A stretch of DNA of 64,000 nt from Marinobacter sp. MDS2 (GCF_030718085.1 NZ_JAVAJF010000001.1:1736001-1800000); one strand, 5' to 3'; shown: positions 43,926 through 52,708, counted from the first letter of the stretch. Numbers and translations are program-made. Notes: generated by a model from the letters alone, not told the origin.

Positions 43926-44857
43926 CCTGCCCGAATCGCCTCATCCACCAGCCAGCGCCGCAAGGTCTGGATTCCGCGCTCCCGCCGGCGACTGGTCTTC
44001 CAGGCAAAATAGAACTTGTCGCCGGTTACCACCGCATGGGCCGGCAGCCGCACGAAATCTTCCGAGTCTTTGCGGGTACTGAGCATGTAGTCGTTGGTCA
44101 GAGCAATGCCCTGATTGAAACGCGCCGCCTCCAGCGCCAGCAACATATGACTGAAATGCTGAACCCGGGTGCCGCTGGGCAGAGACTGATCCACCGTGCG
44201 AAACCAGGCGGCCCAATCACCGGCTTGCCGATCAAAAATGCTGTGCGTCGATAGCAAAGGAAATTGGGCAATCTGCTCGGGCAAAATAGGCAACTCACCG
44301 CGGGCATCGGGCTCCGTGTCCCAGCCCATTTCCCGCCGTATCCGCTGCCAATAATCCTGACTGCACACCGGGAACAGACGCTCGGTGTACAAATGCTCGT
44401 AACTGTAGGCCGGTGCCGAGGTGTAAATGGTGATAAAACAATCCGCGACCCGATCCGACAACACCGGATTCTGGCTGCTCATCTCCAGCGCCAGATCAAT
44501 TTGCGGGTGTAACCGCTGCAACTCCGGCAAACGCGGTACCAGCCAGCGCACCGCGAAGGAGCTGAACACCGACAACCGCAGCCGCGATTCTTCGTGCCCC
44601 AGCAACTGCTCACTCGCCCGCTCGATCTGCAACAACGCCGAACCAATGGCATCGAAATACTGACGACCTTCATCGGTCAGGGTCACCATGCGCCCCGAAC
44701 GCCAGAACAAAGGCTCACCCAGATAGGTTTCCAGCTGTTTGATCTGGTGGCTAACGGCACTTTGGGTGATCAACAATTCCTCGGCGGCCGCGGAAAAACT
44801 GGTCAGCCGGGCAACCGCTTCGAACACCGGTAAAGCTTTCAGGGGCGGAAGTCTCAT
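43910..44857 (-). CDS. LysR-family regulator (GcvA-like)
   Basis: A 315-residue LysR-type regulator. The N-terminal MRLPPLKALPVFEAVARLTSFSAAAEELLITQSAVSHQIKQLETYLGEPLFWRSGRMVTLTDEG is typical of the GcvA/AmpR subgroup. The effector domain begins at LRLSVFSSFAVRWLVPRLPE. It is divergent from the DMT transporter gene with a 135-base, AT-rich intergenic region, the usual arrangement for a regulator and its target. That region holds short dyads such as TCTATCTAAATTT and AATCATAGATAGA, so the transporter gene is the likely target. Confidence 0.88.
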   Translation of the reverse strand: MRLPPLKALPVFEAVARLTSFSAAAEELLITQSAVSHQIKQLETYLGEPLFWRSGRMVTLTDEGRQYFDAIGSALLQIERASEQLLGHEESRLRLSVFSSFAVRWLVPRLPELQRLHPQIDLALEMSSQNPVLSDRVADCFITIYTSAPAYSYEHLYTERLFPVCSQDYWQRIRREMGWDTEPDARGELPILPEQIAQFPLLSTHSIFDRQAGDWAAWFRTVDQSLPSGTRVQHFSHMLLALEAARFNQGIALTNDYMLSTRKDSEDFVRLPAHAVVTGDKFYFAWKTSRRRERGIQTLRRWLVDEAIRAGLRGE

Positions 44858-44992
44858 CTATCTAAATTTCTAATAGCAAGTGAATAATCATCATTTTATC
44901 GGATAGTAAATCATAGATAGACTGGTATTCACAGTTCACGGAGGCAACCGTCTTCTCGTGGCCATTCAACAGGTAAAAAAAGGGGGGATTGA

Positions 44993-45955
44993 ATGTCAGG
45001 CAAAACCGTTAATAGCGCTATCTTGTTACTGGTCATCGGCAACGCTATGGCTATCCTCTCTGATATTTTTATCAAAACGCTGGAGCCTGGTGGATCGGTT
45101 TTTCAGTTCGCTTTTTTGCGCATCCTTATTACGCTTGTGTTCTTGTTGCCACTGATCGGCAAACTCAACCGTGACCATTTGTTCAGCGGTTTCGGCGTTC
45201 ACGCGCTTCGCGCACACGTGCACCTGGCGGGTATTCTGGTGATGGTTATCGCCCTCACCAACTTACCGCTGGCGACGGCGAACGCGTTGTTTTATGCCGC
45301 GCCTATCATGGTGATGGCGTTATCGGCCATCTTCTTCAGTGAAAAGCTCACGCGGTTAAGCATGGCTGCGGTGATCAGTGGTTTTGCCGGCATTATCGTT
45401 ATCCTGCGGCCGGTGGAATTCAATTGGGCCGCCATCGCCGCATTGATATCCGCCCTGACTCTGGCCATCAATGCCGTGCTGGTGCGCAAGCTGCCCCAAG
45501 AGCAAAGCACGGTGCACAAGTTGTTTCTGAACTACTTGTTGATCATTCCGGCGGCAGGGGCTCTGGCTCTGTGGGAAGGCGCCGAATGGCACCCGGAAAT
45601 GTTGATCAGCGCAGCAGGCTCGGCCTTTTTCATCCTCGGTTACAACATCGCCGTGTTGCTGGCTTACCATCAGGTGGATGCCAATCAGGTCACCAGTGCC
45701 GAATACACCGGTCTGATCTGGGCAGTTGCGATTGGTTGGATATGGTTTGGTGAAGTGCCTGACCTGTGGTTCATTATCGGCAGCCTGATGATCATCGTAC
45801 CCTTGGTGCTGATTGGTCTGCGCAACCGTAAACGGTCACCAGCCCGGGGCTTCAACCCGGCACCGCGGGATCGCGAGCGCTCGGCAAGCTACCGGGCAAC
45901 TCAGACGTCCGAGGACAGCTGTTCTTTCAAGCAGGACTCGATCGCAAAGGTGTGA
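44993..45955 (+). CDS. EamA/DMT-family transporter, LysR-linked
   Basis: A 320-residue membrane protein with ten helices in two EamA repeats (SGKTVNSAILLLVIGNAMAILSDIFIKTL at the N-terminus, LALINAVLV-like second half). Relatives include RhtA/RarD-like exporters; the substrate is unknown. AGGGGGG lies seven bases before ATG 44993. The last 35-40 residues are hydrophilic, Arg/Ser-rich and unlike the family. They are read through the 3' end of the convergent chaC gene, overlapping it by 55 bases, so this tail may be a recent extension. Probably controlled by the divergent LysR protein. Confidence 0.85.
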   Translation: MSGKTVNSAILLLVIGNAMAILSDIFIKTLEPGGSVFQFAFLRILITLVFLLPLIGKLNRDHLFSGFGVHALRAHVHLAGILVMVIALTNLPLATANALFYAAPIMVMALSAIFFSEKLTRLSMAAVISGFAGIIVILRPVEFNWAAIAALISALTLAINAVLVRKLPQEQSTVHKLFLNYLLIIPAAGALALWEGAEWHPEMLISAAGSAFFILGYNIAVLLAYHQVDANQVTSAEYTGLIWAVAIGWIWFGEVPDLWFIIGSLMIIVPLVLIGLRNRKRSPARGFNPAPRDRERSASYRATQTSEDSCSFKQDSIAKV

Positions 45956-46476
45956 TCGCACTGGTCACCCAGTGCCCGGAGTGATTCGGCCAGGCGCAGC
46001 AGGTAATCGGTGTTGGGGCCACTGGGCCCCAATGCCTGCGCAATCTGCCGGGCAATATCTTCTGCCGGGGCGTCGCCCAGAAACGCTTCGTTGTCTTCCG
46101 TGGCGATGTACACCAAGCCTTCGGCCTGGCCGCCATCATCAAACGTCATCGTAGTGCTGAAACGCAGATAGCCGTTCTTCTCCCGCACATCCAAATGCTC
46201 GAACACCTTCGGTGCTACCCGAAACGCCATGCCTTTACACACGGCCCCGGGCCGCTCAATCAAGGTCACCACGCGCCCCGGTGCCTCCGGAGTGCCCCGG
46301 TGATCGTGAGAGCCTTGCCAGAACCGGCGCGCCCAGCCCTTGATGGTGGCTGGCTTTTGCTCAAGGAAGGGAAAATCGACCTTGTAGATCAAAGACCCGT
46401 AGCCAAACAACCACACCGAATCGATGCCTTCGAAATTCTGGCGCTTACGATTATGGTCAATGGTATTGGCGGGCAT
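45901..46476 (-). CDS. chaC: ChaC-type gamma-glutamylcyclotransferase
   Basis: A 191-residue cytoplasmic enzyme that releases 5-oxoproline from glutathione, giving Cys-Gly. The substrate-binding motif is WLFGYGSLIYK near residue 22 and the catalytic glutamate is in REKNGYLR; GWARRFWQGSHDHRGTPEAPGRVVTLI is diagnostic for ChaC. AGGATAGGT directly precedes ATG 46476. Its 3' end overlaps the DMT gene by 55 bases in a tail-to-tail arrangement, so transcripts from both would be complementary there. The marC-like gene follows 35 bases further in the same direction's upstream side. Confidence 0.9.
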   Translation of the reverse strand: MPANTIDHNRKRQNFEGIDSVWLFGYGSLIYKVDFPFLEQKPATIKGWARRFWQGSHDHRGTPEAPGRVVTLIERPGAVCKGMAFRVAPKVFEHLDVREKNGYLRFSTTMTFDDGGQAEGLVYIATEDNEAFLGDAPAEDIARQIAQALGPSGPNTDYLLRLAESLRALGDQCDHTFAIESCLKEQLSSDV

Positions 46477-46511
46477 ACCTATCCTCGTTTCTCAAACTCA
46501 AGCACAGTGTG

Positions 46512-47144
46512 TCAGGCGGCCTGAGTGCTGGCAATAAAACCGGCGATGCCGGTTAGTACAATTTCAGCCGCCATGGCAGACAGGATCAAACCACTGATTT
46601 TCGACATGATGTTCAGGCCGGTTTTCCCCAGTGCCTTCTCAAGATAGCTCGACAGCCGCAGTAACACGCCCAGAAAGACCAGACTGGTCACCAGACCCAA
46701 CAGGCCGCCAACCACTTCCGGCACCTCTTTAAGTTCGGCACCGTAAACCAGAATCGCACCGATGGTGGCCGGGCCGATCATCACCGGAATGGCCAATGGG
46801 ACCACTGCAACGTCTTCCCGATCTTCCTCTGGCAGGCTGGTTGCGTGATTCCGCGTGCCGCTGGTCACCAAACTGATGGCCGTCAGGAACAACAACGCGC
46901 CGGCACCAATCCGGAACGAATTCAGAGTAATCCCGATCGCACTGAACAGCAGCGGGCCGGCGAAGAACAGGATAAGGCCGAGAATCAGCGCTGACACACA
47001 GGCGCGGCGAATGATGGAGGCTTTCTCCGACGCGGGTAATCCCCGGGTCAGTGCCAAGAACATAGTGACCACGAAGAAAGGTGCAATCAGGAACCAAAAG
47101 CGGATGGTACTGCTGAGGTAGGTGGAGAAAAACGTTTCAAGCAT
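46512..47144 (-). CDS. MarC-family integral membrane protein
   Basis: A 210-residue protein with six hydrophobic helices matching the MarC/YchE family (UPF0056): FWFLIAPFFVVTMFLALTRG, FRIGAGALLFLTAISLV, VVPLAIPVMIGPATIGAILVY and the C-terminal GLNIMSKISGLILSAMAAEIVLTGI. The function is not established; the old link to multiple antibiotic resistance was withdrawn. It lies upstream of chaC in the same direction with 35 bases between, so the two may be cotranscribed. The Shine-Dalgarno sequence is weak. Confidence 0.88.
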   Translation of the reverse strand: MLETFFSTYLSSTIRFWFLIAPFFVVTMFLALTRGLPASEKASIIRRACVSALILGLILFFAGPLLFSAIGITLNSFRIGAGALLFLTAISLVTSGTRNHATSLPEEDREDVAVVPLAIPVMIGPATIGAILVYGAELKEVPEVVGGLLGLVTSLVFLGVLLRLSSYLEKALGKTGLNIMSKISGLILSAMAAEIVLTGIAGFIASTQAA

Positions 47145-47241
47145 TCAAGGAAATCCGGCCGAGGGTTGGTGCCGGTAAGAATAGCGCTTGTTGCTCATTC
47201 CTGCCGTAAGGAACTGAACCTATTTCCCGCCCATCAAGCAC

Positions 47242-48276
47242 TTAACGCTTAACGGACGGCTTGCGTGGTTTTTTCGGTTTGGATGGCCGCCCCTTCGGCC
47301 CTGCCGGGTTGCGCCCGCCCGCTTTAGGACCACCCCCCGGCTTACCTCCGGGCCTGCCCGGCCGCTTACCGGGCCCGGGACCTTTACCTCGCCCCTTACC
47401 GGAACCTTTTCCGGGCGCACCACCCGCGCCCTTCCCACCCCGGCCAGCGGCCGGTCGCCCTCCGGGCTTGGCACCCGGACGCGGCGGTTTTCCGCCAGCT
47501 CCCGAACGGGCAGGCTTCTTCTTGGGTTTGCTCGATGCGGGCTCGGTCGCTTCCGACGAAGAATCCCGCACGGCATCCAACAACGTGGTGAGCTCTTTCT
47601 CGGTCAAATCCCGCCATGCTCCCACCGGCAAACCACTGAGGTTCACGTTCATGATCCGCACCCGCTCCAAGCGGGTCACTTCATAACCGAAGTGCTCCGC
47701 CATGCGGCGAATCTGCCGGTTTAACCCTTGCACCAAGGTGATACGGAAAACAAAGCGAGAGATTTGCTCAACCGGGCAGGGCTTAGTCACCGTGCCAAGA
47801 ATCGGAACGCCACTGCTCATGCCCTTAATGAATTCTTTCGTCACCGGCTTATCCACAGTGACGATGTATTCCTTGGAGTGATTGTTACCCGCCCGCAGGA
47901 TTTTGTTCACCAAATCGCCATTGCTGGTCAAAAAGATCAGGCCTTGGGAGTCCTTGTCGAGCCGGCCAATGGGGAAAATCCGCTCACTGTGGCCCACAAA
48001 GCGAACAATGTTGTCGCGTTCGGCGCTGTCGGTGGTGCTCACCACACCCACCGGCTTGTTCAGCGCGATAAAAATCAGGTCTTCTTCGTCTCGCGGCTCC
48101 ACCACCTGGCCATTCACTTTCACGGTATCACCGGGCATCACCTGGTCACCCACCTGCGCTCGACGCCCGTTAATATGCACGTTGCCTTGCTCGATGTAGC
48201 GATCCGCATCCCGCCGGGAGCACATCCCGCTTTCGCTGATGTATTTATTCAAACGGGTGGATGTTTTGGTGGTCAT
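47242..48276 (-). CDS. rluF: 23S rRNA pseudouridine synthase RluF with long basic tail
   Basis: A 344-residue enzyme predicted to convert U2604 of 23S rRNA to pseudouridine. An S4 RNA-binding domain ([22 protein letters not shown]) precedes the catalytic domain with [14 protein letters not shown] (catalytic Asp) and [11 protein letters not shown]. Similarity to E. coli RluF runs through GEWRDL-like [10 protein letters not shown]. The last about 85 residues are almost only Gly, Pro, Lys, Arg and Ala, a disordered basic tail that probably aids RNA binding and is longer than usual. ATG 48276 has CAGGA five bases upstream; the further upstream frame is not supported. Confidence 0.92.
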   Translation of the reverse strand: MTTKTSTRLNKYISESGMCSRRDADRYIEQGNVHINGRRAQVGDQVMPGDTVKVNGQVVEPRDEEDLIFIALNKPVGVVSTTDSAERDNIVRFVGHSERIFPIGRLDKDSQGLIFLTSNGDLVNKILRAGNNHSKEYIVTVDKPVTKEFIKGMSSGVPILGTVTKPCPVEQISRFVFRITLVQGLNRQIRRMAEHFGYEVTRLERVRIMNVNLSGLPVGAWRDLTEKELTTLLDAVRDSSSEATEPASSKPKKKPARSGAGGKPPRPGAKPGGRPAAGRGGKGAGGAPGKGSGKGRGKGPGPGKRPGRPGGKPGGGPKAGGRNPAGPKGRPSKPKKPRKPSVKR

Positions 48277-48570
48277 GACGTCCTGCGGGATGGTGGTTGA
48301 GTATGTATCAGACGTGCGCGTTGCACAGGGGGCATCATCCCATCGAGATGCAGGCACGGCAACCGCCCACGGGATTCGTCAAGGAGCAAACACGCCAAGA
48401 TATAGAACAAATACTACGTTTAGACTAAATGATTACGCAATAACACTAACATTTTTCACAAAACTTTGATGATTCACTGCTAAAATAGGGCGGCTTTTTG
48501 TAGCTCGCTAATCATCTGTGCTTTTTTCCCGCTCGTCCTGCAGAGCCGTTTTCAAAACATGAGGTCGATC

Positions 48571-50082
48571 ATGTCCACCGAATCCCGAATTCGTTGCCCG
48601 AAACTCCGTCAGCGCATTATGAGCGCCCAAGATGCCGCCGCTTTGATTCCCTCCGGCGTGAATGTCGGAATGAGCGGCTTTACCGGCGCCGGCTACCCGA
48701 AAGCGGTCCCTGGCGCTTTGGCAGAACACATTCGGGCGGCGCAGGCGCGAGATGAGCGCTTTCAGATTAGCGTGTGGACGGGTGCGTCTACCGCACCTGA
48801 GCTGGACGGTGCACTGGCCGAGGTCAATGGCATTCAAATGCGCCTGCCCTACCAGAGCGATCCGTTATGTCGTCAGAAAATCAACGATGGCCACATGGAA
48901 TACATGGACATTCACCTGTCGCATGTTGCTCAGCATGCCTGGTCCGGCTTTTACGGCAAGCTGGATATCGCGGTCATTGAGGTGGTCGGGGTGACCGAGG
49001 ACGGCAAGCTAATTCCATCTTCGTCTGTGGGCAACAACAAGACCTGGATTGATCAGGCAGATAAGGTGATTCTGGAAGTGAACCACGGCCAGAGTGCCGG
49101 GCTGGAAGGCATGCACGATATCTACTACGGTACCGCCCTGCCTCCGCGCCGAAAGCCGATTCCCCTGACCCGGCCCGACGAGCGTTTTGGAGAAAAATAC
49201 CTGATGTGCCCACCGGAAAAGATCATTGCGGTGGTGGAAACCAATGCGCCCGACCGCAATTCCCGGTTCAGCCCGCCTGACGAAAACTCGCAACGGATCG
49301 CCAACCATCTGCTGGAGTTTTTCAGCCGAGAAGTGGAAACCAAACGCCTGCCGCCGGAATTGTTGCCGCTGCAGTCCGGTGTCGGCAACATCGCCAATGC
49401 CGTGATGGCCGGTTTGAACGAAGGCCCGTTCAATCACATGACCGCGTTCACCGAAGTACTGCAAGATGGCATGCTGGCCATGCTGAAATCCGGCAAGCTG
49501 GCAAAAGCATCGGCCACCGCGTTTTCCCTGAGCCCGGAAGCCAACGAAGAGCTGGCCAACAACATCGATTTCTACCGCGATCGTATTGTTCTGCGCTCAC
49601 AAGAAATCAGTAACCATCCGGAAGTGATTCGCCGCCTGGGCGTAATCGCACTGAACGGCATGATCGAAGCCGATATCTACGGCAATGTGAACTCCACCCA
49701 CGTGATGGCATCGCGCATTATGAACGGTATTGGCGGCTCCGGTGACTTTGCCCGCAATGGCTACCTGTCGGTGTTCATGACCCCTTCCACCGCCAAGGGC
49801 GGCACCATTTCCACCATCGTTCCCATGGTGTCGCACGTGGATCACACCGAACACGATGTGCAGATTGTGGTCACCGAACAAGGATTGGCAGACCTGCGCG
49901 GCCTGCCGCCCCGCCAGCGGGCGCTGAACATCATCGAAAACTGCGCCCATCCGGATTTCCGGCCCCACCTGCGCGACTACTTCGAGCGCGCCTGCAGCAG
50001 CAAGCGCGGCATGCACACCCCGCACCTGCTGGACGAAGCTTTAAGCTGGCACCACCGGTACGAAGCCTGCGGGCAAATGTAA
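48571..50082 (+). CDS. Acetyl-CoA hydrolase/succinyl-CoA:acetate CoA-transferase family protein
   Basis: A 503-residue class I CoA-transferase of the Cat1/AarC/ScpC type, moving CoA between succinyl-CoA (or propionyl-CoA) and acetate or another acid. The N-terminal lobe has SGFTGAGYPKAVP and the CoA-binding part SVWTGASTAPELDG. The catalytic glutamate lies in FTEVLQDG after SGVGNIANAV. The C-terminal lobe has GNVNSTHV and a GGSGDFARNGYLS motif, and the Ala/Gly-rich VVTEQGLADLRGLPPRQRA is typical. GAGG lies six bases upstream of ATG 48571. It might help dispose of propionyl-CoA or acetate from lipid breakdown (inference). Confidence 0.88.
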   Translation: MSTESRIRCPKLRQRIMSAQDAAALIPSGVNVGMSGFTGAGYPKAVPGALAEHIRAAQARDERFQISVWTGASTAPELDGALAEVNGIQMRLPYQSDPLCRQKINDGHMEYMDIHLSHVAQHAWSGFYGKLDIAVIEVVGVTEDGKLIPSSSVGNNKTWIDQADKVILEVNHGQSAGLEGMHDIYYGTALPPRRKPIPLTRPDERFGEKYLMCPPEKIIAVVETNAPDRNSRFSPPDENSQRIANHLLEFFSREVETKRLPPELLPLQSGVGNIANAVMAGLNEGPFNHMTAFTEVLQDGMLAMLKSGKLAKASATAFSLSPEANEELANNIDFYRDRIVLRSQEISNHPEVIRRLGVIALNGMIEADIYGNVNSTHVMASRIMNGIGGSGDFARNGYLSVFMTPSTAKGGTISTIVPMVSHVDHTEHDVQIVVTEQGLADLRGLPPRQRALNIIENCAHPDFRPHLRDYFERACSSKRGMHTPHLLDEALSWHHRYEACGQM

Positions 50083-50100
50083 GCGGCCTGACAGGAAAAC

Positions 50101-50132
50101 AAAAAAAGCCGCGGGCCCGAAGGCGCGCGGCT
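50101..50132 (-). terminator. Terminator of the OYE-family gene
   Basis: Read on the minus strand, AGCCGCG and CGCGGCT form a 7-bp GC-rich stem directly followed by seven T residues, 28 bases after the OYE stop: a standard Rho-independent terminator. It could also stop the convergent CoA-transferase transcript weakly. Confidence 0.75.
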
Positions 50133-50160
50133 AAAAGAGATCGCAGAATCGAAGGGGCGA

Positions 50161-51273
50161 TCAGTAAAGCTTGGCCAGTGACTTCTTGGCAAAGGCATCC
50201 ACTTCGTCCAAGCGGCCTTCTTTCACTTTCACCAGCCACTCTGGGTCTTGCAGCAGTGCACGGCCTACCGCGATCAATTCGAATTCGTGGTTGGTCATGC
50301 GCTCAACCAGCTCATCAATACCCGATTGCTCAACGGCTTCTTTCTTACTGGCAAAGGTGCCGCTGATGAAGTCTTCGGTCAGGCCGACACTGCCCACCGA
50401 CATGGTCGGGATGCCGGTCAGCTTTTGGGTCCAACCGGCCAGGTTCAGATCGGAACCTTCAAATTCAGGCTCCCAGAAGCGACGTGTGGAGGCGTGGAAG
50501 ATATCCACACCGGCATCCACCAGCGGCTTCAGGAACTGTTCGAGCTCTTCCGGGCTGTTTACCAACCGGGCTTCGTAATCCTGCTGCTTCCACTGTGAGA
50601 AACGCAGCATGATCGGGTATTCCGGGCCCACGCGGTGGCGTACTTCTTCTACGATTTCAACCACGAAGCGCAGACGGTTTTCCATGCTGCCGCCGTACTC
50701 GTCGTCACGCTGATTAGTGCCTTCCCACAGGAACTGGTCGAGCAGGTAACCGTGCGCACCGTGGATTTCCACACCATCAAAACCCAGCGCCTTGGCATCC
50801 TGAGCAGCATCGCCGAACGCTTTAACCACGTCTTGAATGTCTTCTTTGGTCATGGCTTTGCCGTTGGGCTTACCCGGCGCAAACAAGCCAGAAGGGCTGT
50901 AGCCTGGCTCGGACGGATCCGGCTCGGTGCCTTCTTGACGAACCGCACCCACGTGCCACAACTGAGGGAAGATGGCGCCACCCGCTTCGTGCACGGCATC
51001 AACCACTTTCTTCCAACCGGCCAAGGCTTCTTCGCCGTGGAAAGCCGGTACGTTCGGATAGCCATTGGCACCCGCATGGTTCACGGTGGTGCCTTCAGTG
51101 ATCACCAGACCAACCCCGGCTTCCGCACGGCGACGGTAGTAATCCACCACGTTTTCACCCGGTACACCCTTGGGTGAGAAGTTCCGGGTCATCGGCGCCA
51201 TCGCTACGCGGTTGCGCAGCTTGAGGTTGTGGAGTTCAAACGGTTCAAACATCGGGCCTAGATTCATGCTCAT
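50161..51273 (-). CDS. Old yellow enzyme family NADH:flavin oxidoreductase
   Basis: A 370-residue FMN-dependent (beta/alpha)8-barrel protein. Typical blocks are LRNRVAMAPMTRNFSPKG, LVITEGTTVNHAG, IFPQLWHVGAVRQ, FDGVEIHGAHGYLLDQFLWEGTNQRDDEYGGSMENRLRF (the His-x-x-His active-site pair) and SVGSVGL followed by AVGRALLQDPEW. Such enzymes reduce electron-poor alkenes, nitro-esters or quinones, and are often part of electrophile detoxification. It is divergent from an HxlR regulator gene and preceded by two tandem operator-like repeats, implying induction by an electrophile or quinone. Confidence 0.9.
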   Translation of the reverse strand: MSMNLGPMFEPFELHNLKLRNRVAMAPMTRNFSPKGVPGENVVDYYRRRAEAGVGLVITEGTTVNHAGANGYPNVPAFHGEEALAGWKKVVDAVHEAGGAIFPQLWHVGAVRQEGTEPDPSEPGYSPSGLFAPGKPNGKAMTKEDIQDVVKAFGDAAQDAKALGFDGVEIHGAHGYLLDQFLWEGTNQRDDEYGGSMENRLRFVVEIVEEVRHRVGPEYPIMLRFSQWKQQDYEARLVNSPEELEQFLKPLVDAGVDIFHASTRRFWEPEFEGSDLNLAGWTQKLTGIPTMSVGSVGLTEDFISGTFASKKEAVEQSGIDELVERMTNHEFELIAVGRALLQDPEWLVKVKEGRLDEVDAFAKKSLAKLY

Positions 51274-51295
51274 AATTCGGTGCAACCTTGTTAAT

Positions 51296-51348
51296 TTGGT
51301 TTCTTAACGCAACCCTATTCAAATTGGTTTCATAATGCAACCCTATTC
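51296..51348. promoter_or_regulatory. Tandem operator-like repeats between OYE and hxlR genes
   Basis: Two 25-base direct repeats begin at 51296 and 51324 (28 bases apart) and differ at only two positions. Each begins TTGGTTTC and ends GCAACCCTATTC, and contains the internal dyad GGTT-N9-AACC. They fill the 90-base space between the divergent starts, so they are the obvious binding sites for the HxlR-type regulator acting on both promoters. Confidence 0.7.
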
Positions 51349-51363
51349 GGTACACTCACCTAC

Positions 51364-51828
51364 ATGGCCAGAAAACGTTTTGATGACTCCAATTGCTCCG
51401 TTGCCCGCGCACTCAATGAAGTGGGCGACTGGTGGTCCCTGCTGATTGTGCTGCATGCTATGTACGGCACCCGCCGGTTCGTGGATTTCCAGCAACAGCT
51501 GGGCATTGCTAAAAACATCCTGTGCGACCGCCTGAGCAAACTGGTAGACAACGAAGTGCTGCGCAAAGTGGAAGCCGGCGAGCACGGCTCCCGCTTCGAA
51601 TACCGGCTCACCGAGAAAGGCCGGGACTTATTCCCGGTGGTGGTTGCCCTGCGCCAGTGGGGTGACAAATGGAACCCCGCGCCCGAGGGTGAACAACTGG
51701 ACCTGCGCGACCGTGCAACCGGCCAACCCATCCAGCCCGTTACCGTTCGCAACAGCGACGGCGAACCTTTAACCATTCGCGACGTGTTAGTCGCCAACGA
51801 CTTGAAAGCCGCAAAAGACGCAGGCTGA
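51364..51828 (+). CDS. HxlR-family transcriptional regulator
   Basis: A 154-residue winged-helix regulator of the HxlR/DUF24 type. The core reads CSVARALNEVGDWWSLLIVLHAMYGTRRFVDFQQQLGIAKNILCDRLSKLVDNEVLRKVEAGEHGSRFEYRLTEKG. Two cysteines are seen, Cys11 in the conserved N-terminal position and one in ILCDRL; Cys11 is the redox or electrophile sensor in QorR/YodB-like relatives. It probably represses itself and the divergent OYE gene through the tandem operators. A strong terminator follows its stop. Confidence 0.88.
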   Translation: MARKRFDDSNCSVARALNEVGDWWSLLIVLHAMYGTRRFVDFQQQLGIAKNILCDRLSKLVDNEVLRKVEAGEHGSRFEYRLTEKGRDLFPVVVALRQWGDKWNPAPEGEQLDLRDRATGQPIQPVTVRNSDGEPLTIRDVLVANDLKAAKDAG

Positions 51829-51837
51829 ACAGTGTGG

Positions 51838-51862
51838 AAAGCCACATGCCGTGTGGCTTTTT
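51838..51862 (+). terminator. Terminator of the hxlR gene
   Basis: AAAGCCACA and TGTGGCTTT form a perfect 9-bp stem with a five-base loop and end in TTT, 10 bases after the hxlR stop. Its last bases overlap the first FNR-like box. Confidence 0.75.
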
Positions 51863-51874
51863 GAGCTATATCAA
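51861..51874. promoter_or_regulatory. FNR/Anr-like box 1 upstream of ompW
   Basis: TTGAGCTATATCAA matches the FNR/Anr consensus TTGAT-N4-ATCAA at nine of ten conserved positions. It lies about 115-128 bases upstream of the ompW start codon and about 50 bases upstream of the second box. Confidence 0.6.
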
Positions 51875-51910
51875 TATCTCGACCCTCTCGTTTCCCTCGC
51901 CTTGCGTTTT

Positions 51911-51924
51911 TTGCGCTAAATCAA
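51911..51924. promoter_or_regulatory. FNR/Anr-like box 2 upstream of ompW
   Basis: TTGCGCTAAATCAA matches TTGAT-N4-ATCAA at eight of ten positions. A TAAATT hexamer at 51946-51951 could be the -10 element. The box would then be centred about 40 bases before the start of transcription, the classical activating position for FNR. Confidence 0.6.
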
Positions 51925-51988
51925 AAACACACAAGCCATCACCGGTAAATTGGAGCCATCAATTAATGGCGCAATTCTGGAGATGGTT

Positions 51989-52651
51989 ATGTCTCGTAGT
52001 TTCAAACTCAGTGTTCTGGCAGCAGCCGTACTGGCCGTAGCTCCGGCCGCTCAGGCCTTCGAAGCGGGTGATTTGATTGTTCGGGCAGGTGCTGTGCATG
52101 TGGCGCCGGATGATTCCAGCGATGTGATTACTGTGGGTTCAGTCGCGGCGTTGGGCTCAGATGCTCGCGTTGCGGTTGATTCCAATACCCAGCTGGGCCT
52201 TCGCGGAACCTATATGTTCACTAGCAACCTCGGTTTGGGCGTATTGGCGGCCACACCATTCAAGCACTCAATCAGCGGCGCCGGTGACATCGCGGCTCTG
52301 GGTGAGATTGGCGAGACGAAGCATCTGCCGCCTACGGTCACTCTGCAGTACTACCCAATGAAAAGCTCATCCGCTTTTCAGCCCTTTGCAGGGATCGGCG
52401 TAAACTACACCACCTTTTTCGAAGAAAAGACCGTGTTAGGTGAGCTGGATCTGGATGACAGTGTGGGTGTTGCTGTTGAGGTTGGTATGGACTACATGCT
52501 GAACGAAGAATTCGGCCTGAACGCCGCCATCTGGTGGGCTGATATCAATACCGACGCACAGGTTACCATGGCTGACGGCACCAAAACCGATCGGTTTGAA
52601 GTCGAAATCGACCCCATGGTTTACATGGTCGGCTTCACCTACAAGTTCTGA
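51989..52651 (+). CDS. ompW: OmpW-family outer-membrane protein
   Basis: A 220-residue protein with a signal peptide (SFKLSVLAAAVLAVAPAAQA, cleavage before FEAGD). The 8-stranded OmpW barrel begins DLIVRAGAVHVAP. Other typical parts are LPPTVTLQYYPM, FQPFAGIGVNYTTFF and the terminal MVYMVGFTYKF, which ends in the aromatic residue required for outer-membrane insertion. OmpW is thought to let small hydrophobic molecules cross the outer membrane and is FNR-regulated in enteric bacteria. Two FNR-like boxes upstream suggest the same here. GGAG precedes ATG 51989. Confidence 0.93.
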   Translation: MSRSFKLSVLAAAVLAVAPAAQAFEAGDLIVRAGAVHVAPDDSSDVITVGSVAALGSDARVAVDSNTQLGLRGTYMFTSNLGLGVLAATPFKHSISGAGDIAALGEIGETKHLPPTVTLQYYPMKSSSAFQPFAGIGVNYTTFFEEKTVLGELDLDDSVGVAVEVGMDYMLNEEFGLNAAIWWADINTDAQVTMADGTKTDRFEVEIDPMVYMVGFTYKF

Positions 52652-52676
52652 TTGCTGCTACGTTTTCAGAGCAAAC

Positions 52677-52708
52677 AAAAAAGCGGGACTTTTCAGCCCC
52701 GCTTTTTT
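52677..52708. terminator. Bidirectional terminator between ompW and rhlE
   Basis: AAAAAAGCGGG and CCCGCTTTTTT form an 11-bp stem with a ten-base loop. There is a T-run on both strands, so it can stop transcription from both convergent genes. Confidence 0.85.
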
